Origin: Anaerolineaceae bacterium
Lineage (GTDB): Bacteria; Chloroflexota; Anaerolineae; Anaerolineales; Anaerolineaceae
DNA: 5,002 nt
NCBI GenBank assembly: GCA_003532515.1
Contig: DOEX01000198.1
Span: 11,213 to 16,214 of the forward strand
Reading direction: 5' to 3'
Below the pieces are notes generated by a model. The model did not search any database. It saw only the letters and a program-made list of their open reading frames with translations, and was not told where the DNA came from. A program made the translations under genes and the position numbers. Shown in pieces: positions 1 through 5,002 of this stretch (position 1 is its first letter; every line of letters begins with the position of its first letter).

Positions 1-1191
1 GTGGTCATCGTTGATACTTCCAACGAGATTGGTGGAGATGGCGATGTCCCGCATCCGGCAGTTGGTGCAGCCCGCCGAATGCAAGTGCCAAAGCCCTCCT
101 TACAACATGAAGTGATGATCGAGGCGGTCGAAAACCACAACCCCGAAGTGATTGTTATTGATGAGATTGGACGCGAATTGGAAGCCCAGGCAGCCCGCAC
201 GATTGCCGAACGAGGCGTACAGTTGATTGGTACGGCGCATGGTAATGCCCTGGATAATCTGCTGGTCAACCCAACACTTTCCGACCTGATCGGCGGGGTC
301 TCTTCGGTCACGCTCTCAGATGATGAGGCCAGGCGCCGAGGAACGCAAAAAACTGTTTTGGAACGCAAGTCCCCACCGACATTTACCATCCTGGTTGAAA
401 TCCAGGATCGGAAGCGTGTGAAAGTGCATCGTGATGTTGGCGCGTCGGTAGACTCGATTTTGCGCGGCTATCCGATGCTGCCAGAAGAGCGTTTCAGGGA
501 CGAAGACGGTAAGGTGCATATCTTGAAGCAAACCAAGCCAAATATGCCAACGGTTTCACAGTCGGTGCGCCGGGGCAACGGTATGGATAAAAGCCCCTTT
601 GATCGCGGCAGCAACCTGATGTCAGCTCCAAGGCCAGCAAGTTACTCTCAACCCAGGCATGCTGAACGATACGATGAATTTTTAGACGCAGATGATTACG
701 AAAATCCAACCCTTTCAGATCAGGAAGGAGAGAAAAAAATCTTCGCCTTCGGGGTGGCACGGAACAGGCTTTTGCAATCCATTAAAAGCTTGGGCGTACC
801 TGCTGTGGTTGTAAAAGACCTGGCAGATGCAGATATTTTGCTCACCCAGCGACGTTACTATCGTGACAGATTACAGCCAATTGTTGAAGCAGAAAATCGA
901 GGTATGCCAATTTTTGTGGTGAAATCCAATACAGTTGAGCAGATTGAGCAATTTCTGGCGGATTCTTTTCAACAGCACCAGTCACCGGTTAGACGAACCT
1001 TGATTGAAGAAGCTATGCGCCATGCCGAGCAGGCTGTGATGATGATCCAGGCAGGAGAGAAGTTTATCAACCTCCCGCCAATGCCCTCACCTGTACGGCG
1101 TGAGCAACATGAACTTGCAAAGAGATTGAACCTGGTTTCCCGGTCGTTTGGGAAAGATCCAAACCGATATGTGCGTATCTATAGGGATTAA
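1..1191 (+). CDS. R3H domain-containing ATPase, SpoIIIAA/Ycf45-like (5'-truncated)
   Basis: The frame is open from base 1, so the gene begins upstream; the GTG at base 1 is probably an internal Val codon. Residue numbers count from base 1. Residues 1-155 are the C-terminal half of a P-loop ATPase: a VIVIDE Walker B strand at 50-55 and a sensor-like GTAHGN at 77-82. The Walker A motif must lie outside the window. Residues about 180-245 are a polar, probably disordered linker. Residues 246-325 look like a small alpha/beta domain. The C-terminus (about 330-396) is an R3H domain, with the R-x3-H signature at R366-H370 (RREQH) followed by the typical basic tail. R3H domains bind single-stranded nucleic acid. 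This architecture matches the Ycf45/SpoIIIAA-like ATPases of cyanobacteria, plastids and Chloroflexota; the cellular role is not well defined. The stop lies two bases before tmk, so the two genes are probably co-transcribed. The family call is firm; the function is not. Confidence 0.88.
   Translation: MVIVDTSNEIGGDGDVPHPAVGAARRMQVPKPSLQHEVMIEAVENHNPEVIVIDEIGRELEAQAARTIAERGVQLIGTAHGNALDNLLVNPTLSDLIGGVSSVTLSDDEARRRGTQKTVLERKSPPTFTILVEIQDRKRVKVHRDVGASVDSILRGYPMLPEERFRDEDGKVHILKQTKPNMPTVSQSVRRGNGMDKSPFDRGSNLMSAPRPASYSQPRHAERYDEFLDADDYENPTLSDQEGEKKIFAFGVARNRLLQSIKSLGVPAVVVKDLADADILLTQRRYYRDRLQPIVEAENRGMPIFVVKSNTVEQIEQFLADSFQQHQSPVRRTLIEEAMRHAEQAVMMIQAGEKFINLPPMPSPVRREQHELAKRLNLVSRSFGKDPNRYVRIYRD
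1183..1187 (+). promoter_or_regulatory. Ribosome binding site of tmk
   Basis: AGGGA lies six bases before the ATG at 1194. It is embedded in the last codons of the R3H gene, so tmk translation is probably coupled to the upstream gene. It supports 1194 as the start. Confidence 0.55.
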
Positions 1192-1193
1192 GT

Positions 1194-1817
1194 ATGTTCA
1201 TTACATTTGAAGGACCAGAAGGTAGCGGAAAAAGCACTCAACTGCCTTTGTTAGCACAATTCCTGGAGGAATCTGGCTTACCGGTCGTGAGAACCCGTGA
1301 ACCAGGCGGAACAAAGATTGGTGACCAGATTCGCGAAGTTTTGGTCAGGATGGATAACACCGAACTGCACCCAAGAACTGAAATCCTGCTATTTCTTGCT
1401 GCCAGGGCTCAACTGGTTGAAGAATTGATTATCCCCAGCCTGAATCAGGGTAAGATAATATTGTGTGATCGTTATGGTGATTCGACCCTGGCATATCAAG
1501 GCTATGGTCATGGGCTTGACCTCGAAACCCTACGGGCTATGCTCCAGTTTGCTACAGGCGGGTTAAAGCCAGATCTGACGATTTTGCTCGATGTGGACGT
1601 TATGACGGGCTTGAAGAGGAAAAAGATCAAGGAAGAATGGAACAGACTTGATGCTTTTGAGTTATCATTCCATGAACGTGTCCGGGCAGGCTACCATATG
1701 CTTGCCGAACAAGAGCCTGAGCGCTGGAAGATTGTTGATGCCACGCAGGATCCTGACCAGGTGCAAAAGGAAATAAGGGGACTTGTGTTGGACGCGATAG
1801 AAAAGAAAAAAAATTGA
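1194..1817 (+). CDS. tmk: Thymidylate kinase (dTMP kinase)
   Basis: This cytoplasmic enzyme transfers phosphate from ATP to dTMP, giving dTDP, an essential step towards dTTP. The 207-residue length is normal for bacterial Tmk. Visible motifs are the P-loop GPEGSGKST at residues 7-15, REPGGT at 35-40 (dTMP-binding region), the DRY motif at 92-94 followed by STLAYQGYG, and FHERVRAGY at 159-167. The P-loop has no Arg after its first Gly-Pro, and the basic residues sit in the LID region (LKRKKIK, 140-146), which resembles the E. coli-type (type II) arrangement. The usual LID-end DR pair appears as N150-R151. The start is fixed by AGGGA six bases upstream and by the conserved N-terminus (MFITFEGPEG). 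The Lys-rich C-terminus is encoded by an A-rich tract. Tmk following an R3H ATPase is an arrangement I associate with Chloroflexota, from memory. Confidence 0.97.
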   Translation: MFITFEGPEGSGKSTQLPLLAQFLEESGLPVVRTREPGGTKIGDQIREVLVRMDNTELHPRTEILLFLAARAQLVEELIIPSLNQGKIILCDRYGDSTLAYQGYGHGLDLETLRAMLQFATGGLKPDLTILLDVDVMTGLKRKKIKEEWNRLDAFELSFHERVRAGYHMLAEQEPERWKIVDATQDPDQVQKEIRGLVLDAIEKKKN

Positions 1818-1822
1818 AAAAG

Positions 1823-1845
1823 CGACGGGACGCAAAGCCCTGTTG
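1823..1845 (+). other. Spacer hairpin with GEMM (c-di-GMP-I riboswitch)-like core
   Basis: In the 46-base gap between tmk and the lipoprotein gene, CGACGGG (1823-1829) can pair with CCTGTTG (1839-1845). This gives a seven-pair stem with two G-U wobbles around a nine-base loop. The strand 1827-1839, GGGACGCAAAGCC, matches the conserved core of the cyclic-di-GMP-I (GEMM) aptamer as I recall it. The upstream CAAACC-type strand with its GAAA-capped helix and the downstream tetraloop-receptor helix are not visible, and tmk coding sequence ends only nine bases before 1827. It is therefore not called as a functional riboswitch. There is no T tract, so it is not an intrinsic terminator. It may be a remnant, a small structured element ahead of the ribosome binding site, or a coincidence. 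Confidence 0.3.
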
Positions 1846-1850
1846 ATTGA

Positions 1851-1856
1851 AAGGAA
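1851..1856 (+). promoter_or_regulatory. Ribosome binding site deciding the lipoprotein start
   Basis: AAGGAA is separated by seven bases from the ATG at 1864. It favours this ATG over the in-frame TTG at 1843, which has no such sequence before it. The ATG also puts the positively charged MKNAKK directly before the hydrophobic signal segment, as expected for a lipoprotein. Confidence 0.75.
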
Positions 1857-1863
1857 TTTCAGT

Positions 1864-3177
1864 ATGAAAAATGCAAAGAAGTATCTGTGGATCGTAATGA
1901 TCTTTATGTTGGCACTAGGTGCCTGTCAAATCCAGGAAGTCACCCCTCCGGCGACCTCGACCCCTGAAGTTGTGGAAACTGAAGCTGTCAGCCCGGAGAA
2001 CACCGAAACGGTACCAGTGGTTCCTACCGAGGTTTTACCCCTGGTGGATGAAAATGGAGATATGAGCTGTAACCTGGTTGGTCCGCTTTTTGCGGAGCTG
2101 ACCGAAGAGCAAAAAGAGCAGCTCTCGATCTTCGCCGAGGTGAGCGATAAAGACTGGGTAAAAGGCGCCGAGAACCCCACACTGACAGTCGTAGAATACA
2201 CCGACTTCTTCTGCCCTTATTGCGTGATGGCATATGCAGAGCTGGAAACATTGCTTGCAAAATATCCAGATGAAGTTCAGATCGTCTATCGTCCTCTTCC
2301 GCTGGATTCACTCCATCCAACCGCACCGCTTGCAGCATATGCGGCAGAATCAGCTGGCAGGCAGGGTAAATTCTGGGAAATGTATGCCGTAATTTTTGAG
2401 AATAAGTCAACCCTGGAGACATTAACAGCTGAGGAGTTTACCGAATGGTTGTTGACTAAAGCCGGAGAAATTGGTCTCGATGTTGACGAATTTAATGCAG
2501 ACATTGAAAGCGAAGAAGTGATCAACAAGGTTACAACCGAACAACAGGCTATGTTTGCAGCTGGTGTCAGTTCTACGCCGACGATTCTGGTCAATGGACG
2601 ACCGGTGGGCAATTGGACAGCAGCCTATCTAAGCAACTTCATCGAAGTGATGAAAGCGGAAAAGGACATGCTCACCGAATGCCCGCCATTTGTGATTGAC
2701 CAGGACAAAGAATATACTGCCACGATCACAACCGAAAAAGGTGACCTGGTGTTGGAGCTTTACCCTGAGGCAGCGCCTCTGGCTGTCAATTCCTTTGTTT
2801 ACCTGGCACGCGAAGGCTTTTATGATGGGGTGACCTTCCATCGTGTTTATCATAACTTCATGGCGCAGACAGGTGACCCAACCGGCACTGGCTGGAGCGG
2901 TGCAGGCTATCAATATCGGGAAGAAATTGTTCCGGAATTGACTTATGACGAGGCTTATGTGGTTGGTGTTGCCCGAGGTCAGGCAGAAGGTACCAGCGGA
3001 AGCCAGTTCTTTATCACTTACGTGCCTTACCCGTCCCTCAATGGTGGTTACACCATCTTTGCGAAACTGATTGAGGGCATGGATGTGTTGGCAGAAATAA
3101 CAGAACGCGACGCGGATAATAACCCCGACGCACCTGAAGGCGATAAGATCATCAGCATTGAAATTATTGAAAAATAG
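1864..3177 (+). CDS. DsbA-like thioredoxin / cyclophilin-type prolyl isomerase fusion lipoprotein
   Basis: The 437-residue protein joins two extracytoplasmic folding enzymes. Residues 1-21 are a type II signal peptide: MKNAKK, a hydrophobic stretch, then the lipobox LGAC with C21 as the predicted lipidated Cys. Residues 22-68 are a Thr/Pro/Glu/Val-rich tether. Residues about 100-268 form a DsbA/Thioredoxin_4-type domain with active site C117-P-Y-C120 after EYTDFF, a helical insertion, and the cis-Pro loop STPT (P239) followed by ILVNG. Residues about 284-437 form a cyclophilin domain: FHRV with R327, NFMAQTGD with F332 and Q335, and GSQFF at 379-383. These correspond to catalytic R55, F60, Q63, Q111 and F113 of human CypA. 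The CypA W121 and H126 positions appear to be S391 and Y396; the H-to-Y change is common in bacterial cyclophilins. Two further Cys, C69 and C273, flank the thioredoxin domain. Expected roles are thiol-disulfide exchange and prolyl cis-trans isomerisation at the outer face of the membrane. Whether the thioredoxin domain acts as oxidase, isomerase or reductase cannot be told from sequence. An alternative TTG start at 1843 is unlikely. Confidence 0.92.
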   Translation: MKNAKKYLWIVMIFMLALGACQIQEVTPPATSTPEVVETEAVSPENTETVPVVPTEVLPLVDENGDMSCNLVGPLFAELTEEQKEQLSIFAEVSDKDWVKGAENPTLTVVEYTDFFCPYCVMAYAELETLLAKYPDEVQIVYRPLPLDSLHPTAPLAAYAAESAGRQGKFWEMYAVIFENKSTLETLTAEEFTEWLLTKAGEIGLDVDEFNADIESEEVINKVTTEQQAMFAAGVSSTPTILVNGRPVGNWTAAYLSNFIEVMKAEKDMLTECPPFVIDQDKEYTATITTEKGDLVLELYPEAAPLAVNSFVYLAREGFYDGVTFHRVYHNFMAQTGDPTGTGWSGAGYQYREEIVPELTYDEAYVVGVARGQAEGTSGSQFFITYVPYPSLNGGYTIFAKLIEGMDVLAEITERDADNNPDAPEGDKIISIEIIEK

Positions 3178-4379
3178 TGTCCGGACAAGCTGCTGAGCCA
3201 TCACCTTTAAATCGAACCAGCCCCCGCTGGATGCACTGGATGAACCTTTTTGGGAATATCCTGGTCGTCCTTGGGGCTGGGTCTTTTTCTCTTTTTTTGC
3301 TCAATTGGCAGCCTGAAACAGTTCCGGGCTCGATTATAGGTCAACTATCCAACCGTACTGTATACCTTTGGGCATATACGTGCGGTTTTGTTGCACTTAT
3401 GGCTTTAATTGGGGCTTTGGACAGCGTCCTGAGGCTCAGCGGCAAATCAAAAAACCCAAAACAAAAACAAGCCGGATGGCTGAAATTTATTATCCTATTG
3501 TTCCCATTCATCCTTTGGGCTGTGGAAGCCTGGAATTACTCGATCATCTTACCAGCCTGGATCTTTTCGATCCTCATATTCCTTGGGGTCATGATCCCGG
3601 CGATTTGGCTGCTGAGAATGGCAAGCGGGCAGCTGTGGGGTCAACACAAAGGTCGGGATGCTTCGGTGATCAGCTTTTCGAGCAGTTTTACCATGCCGTT
3701 CATTATGATGGTGCAATTGCTCTTATTACTCATCGGGATATTGACCCTGGCTGCGTTTAATTTTGATGGTTTTTTCAAGGTTCCCGAAACCATGAACGAG
3801 ATCGAAGAATTATTCAGATCTCCGCTGCTCCTTCTGGCTTTTACTGTTTTTGTGGCAGGAATTGCTCCTTTAGTGGAAGAACTCCTCAAAACATTGGCTG
3901 TCTGGTCTCTGTTGGGTTTAAACATCAGCGACGGTGAAGGCTATATTGCCGGGATGCTGAGCGGTACTGCTTTTGCTTTGGTGGAAGGTATGCTTTACGC
4001 AGCCCAAACCGCCATGACACCGGGAAACGATTGGCTCTACTTTTTGCTTGGTCGGTTTGGCGGAACGCTGATCCATATCTTCAATGGGGGTCTGATTGGC
4101 TGGGCTTTAACAAAGACCTGGCGAGATCACAAGGTTGCCCGACTTTTAGTGATTTACTTGCTTGCTTTTACTATCCATGGTTTATGGAATCTGGCTATCG
4201 TTTTGACCCAGTTGATCCCAAGCCTGAGAGGGCTGGAAGTCAACTTGGTCTTGTCCAATAGCATTATGGCGTTTTTGGCTATGCTGGTTGGGGTTGGTTT
4301 TACAGTCTTTGCACGCTTTGTTTTGAAGAACATAAAAACCGAGCAAGCTTATCTCTCAGGAGGTAAATATGCCGGCTAA
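3177..4379 (+). CDS. PrsW-family glutamic-type intramembrane protease
   Basis: This is a polytopic membrane protein of about 400 residues with roughly ten hydrophobic segments (near 24-44, 63-84, 102-119, 122-146, 172-195, 216-245, 255-276, 285-310, 321-345 and 360-385). The C-terminal half carries the PrsW/CPBP-type motifs inside membrane segments: EELLK at 234-238 (E234, E235), FALVE at 266-270, H300 in LIHIFNGG, and HGLWN at 334-338. In Bacillus subtilis, PrsW uses such paired Glu and His residues to cleave the anti-sigma factor RsiW. No sigma/anti-sigma pair is seen here, so the substrate is unknown. The N-terminal half, about 215 residues, has no motif I recognise and makes the protein longer than B. 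subtilis PrsW. The GTG start shares its G with the preceding TAG stop (TAGTG) and has no clear Shine-Dalgarno sequence, which suggests translational coupling. In-frame ATGs at 3231 and 3240 also precede the first membrane segment and are possible starts. The family call is strong; proteolytic activity is inferred. Confidence 0.85.
   Translation: MSGQAAEPSPLNRTSPRWMHWMNLFGNILVVLGAGSFSLFLLNWQPETVPGSIIGQLSNRTVYLWAYTCGFVALMALIGALDSVLRLSGKSKNPKQKQAGWLKFIILLFPFILWAVEAWNYSIILPAWIFSILIFLGVMIPAIWLLRMASGQLWGQHKGRDASVISFSSSFTMPFIMMVQLLLLLIGILTLAAFNFDGFFKVPETMNEIEELFRSPLLLLAFTVFVAGIAPLVEELLKTLAVWSLLGLNISDGEGYIAGMLSGTAFALVEGMLYAAQTAMTPGNDWLYFLLGRFGGTLIHIFNGGLIGWALTKTWRDHKVARLLVIYLLAFTIHGLWNLAIVLTQLIPSLRGLEVNLVLSNSIMAFLAMLVGVGFTVFARFVLKNIKTEQAYLSGGKYAG
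4358..4364 (+). promoter_or_regulatory. Strong ribosome binding site of the acyltransferase gene
   Basis: AGGAGGT, a near-perfect anti-16S match, lies four bases before the ATG at 4369, inside the last codons of the PrsW-family gene. It supports that start and shows the acyltransferase can recruit ribosomes itself despite the overlap. Confidence 0.85.
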
Positions 4380-5002
4380 TACCTTTGGTACCCGTGAACG
4401 TATGATGAATATCTTACGGTCGGTTGCTGGAGTTGTAGCGAATATTGAAGTGGTTGGTAGTGAACACGTTCCTGATCAGGGAGCCTATATTCTGACAACC
4501 AGTCACATCAGCCGATTGGACACACCTCTGTTGATGCTATCGACTTCCCGCAAAGACATTATCGCCATGGTGGCAACTGATTACAGACGATCTCCTTTTG
4601 GTGGAATCCTGAAAAAACTGGGTGTTATTTGGATCAATCGGGAGGGATATGACTTTGAGGCTTTCAGAGACGCATCCGCGTTTTTGAAGAAGGGCGGAAT
4701 TGTCGGATTGGCACCAGAAGGAAAGCGATCGAAGGACGGGGGCTTGATGGAAGGAAAGCCAGGCGCGGTATTATTAGCGATGAAGAACAAGGTATCGATC
4801 ATACCAGCGGCGGTTCTCGGGTCGGCTGATATGGTGAAATGTTTTCTTAAATTAAAGAAAATGCAAGTGAAGGTCATCTTCGGACAACCTTTTGATTTGC
4901 CCCAGGCAGCAGAAGGGCAGAACGAGAAGGAGATTCTCGAGTTAGGTGTGACTGAGATGATGTGCCAAATAGCAGCACTGTTGCCAGAAGAACGTAGAGG
5001 CT
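4369..5002 (+). CDS. plsC: PlsC-like lysophospholipid acyltransferase (3'-truncated)
   Basis: The frame is open for 211 codons and leaves the window without a stop. Members of this family transfer an acyl group to 1-acyl-glycerol-3-phosphate to make phosphatidic acid, at the inner face of the membrane. The four acyltransferase blocks are visible: H46-x4-D51 in SHISRLD (usually NH, here SH), INREG at 89-93, the substrate-phosphate block EGKRS at 117-121 within APEGKRSKDG, and IPAAVLGS at 145-152. The remaining sequence (VKVIFGQPFDL, 167-177) is typical of the C-terminal part. Most family members run about 200-260 residues, so little is probably missing. There is no long N-terminal membrane segment; only a moderately hydrophobic stretch near 15-28. 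The start overlaps the end of the PrsW-family gene by 11 bases. The symbol reflects the family: a paralogue with another lysophospholipid or acyl-acceptor substrate cannot be excluded. Confidence 0.9.
   Translation, partial: MPANTFGTRERMMNILRSVAGVVANIEVVGSEHVPDQGAYILTTSHISRLDTPLLMLSTSRKDIIAMVATDYRRSPFGGILKKLGVIWINREGYDFEAFRDASAFLKKGGIVGLAPEGKRSKDGGLMEGKPGAVLLAMKNKVSIIPAAVLGSADMVKCFLKLKKMQVKVIFGQPFDLPQAAEGQNEKEILELGVTEMMCQIAALLPEERRG

Noticed and set aside
1801..1820. A-rich tract with an eight-A run (1806-1813) at the end of tmk, a possible slippage site.
   Set aside because: It sits within the last codons of a normal-length Tmk. It simply encodes a Lys-rich tail, and a frameshift there would add nothing recognisable.
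1843..1863. TTG at 1843 as the lipoprotein start, adding seven residues.
   Set aside because: It has no ribosome binding site, lies in the hairpin, and would put an acidic residue (Glu) ahead of the signal peptide. ATG 1864 has AAGGAA seven bases upstream.
1818..1863. Intrinsic terminator or separate promoter between tmk and the lipoprotein gene.
   Set aside because: The hairpin has a weak stem with wobble pairs and no T tract. No convincing -35/-10 pair with proper spacing was found in the short gap.
1926..3204. Several long minus-strand open frames opposite the lipoprotein gene (for example 2629-3204).
   Set aside because: They lie entirely or almost entirely opposite a gene with clear catalytic motifs, and their translations show no recognisable family pattern. 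They are shadows.
3368..3760. Plus-strand open frame in a second frame inside the PrsW-family gene.
   Set aside because: The translation has mixed, low-complexity-like composition with no motif, while the main frame shows regular membrane segments throughout.
4581..4877. Minus-strand frame of 98 codons near the window end.
   Set aside because: It is opposite the conserved blocks of the PlsC-like gene, which explains the coding signal on the plus strand.

Overview
The window (about 48-50% G+C by eye) is fully coding on the + strand: five genes, two of them cut by the window edges, with almost no intergenic DNA. The gene set points to a bacterium of the phylum Chloroflexota, probably Anaerolineae-like: an ATPase-R3H protein of the SpoIIIAA/Ycf45-like type directly followed by thymidylate kinase, then a lipoprotein with a Thr/Pro/Glu-rich tether. 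This placement rests on recalled family and neighbourhood patterns, not on a search, and is an inference.

Layout: (1) 1-1191, 3' part of an ATPase with a C-terminal R3H nucleic-acid-binding domain; its Walker A region lies upstream of the window. (2) 1194-1817, tmk, dTMP kinase, two bases after the previous stop. (3) A 46-base spacer (1818-1863) holding a small hairpin whose sequence matches the core of the cyclic-di-GMP-I (GEMM) riboswitch, without the rest of that aptamer. (4) 1864-3177, a lipoprotein that fuses a DsbA-like thioredoxin domain (CPYC) to a cyclophilin-type prolyl isomerase. (5) 3177-4379, a polytopic membrane protein of the PrsW glutamic-type intramembrane protease family, whose GTG start overlaps the previous stop by one base. 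(6) 4369-5002, the 5' part of a PlsC-like lysophospholipid acyltransferase, starting inside the end of the previous gene behind a strong Shine-Dalgarno sequence and running off the window.

The tight spacing suggests one transcription unit. The first two genes are housekeeping functions (nucleic acid binding, dTTP supply). The last three act at or in the membrane: an extracytoplasmic folding enzyme that could form disulfides and isomerise prolines, a membrane-embedded protease and a phospholipid-synthesis acyltransferase. A joint role in envelope biogenesis or quality control is inferred from position only. The most distinctive item is the DsbA-cyclophilin fusion lipoprotein, together with its tight pairing to a PrsW-type protease. 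No tRNA, rRNA, mobile element, CRISPR array or convincing terminator was seen.
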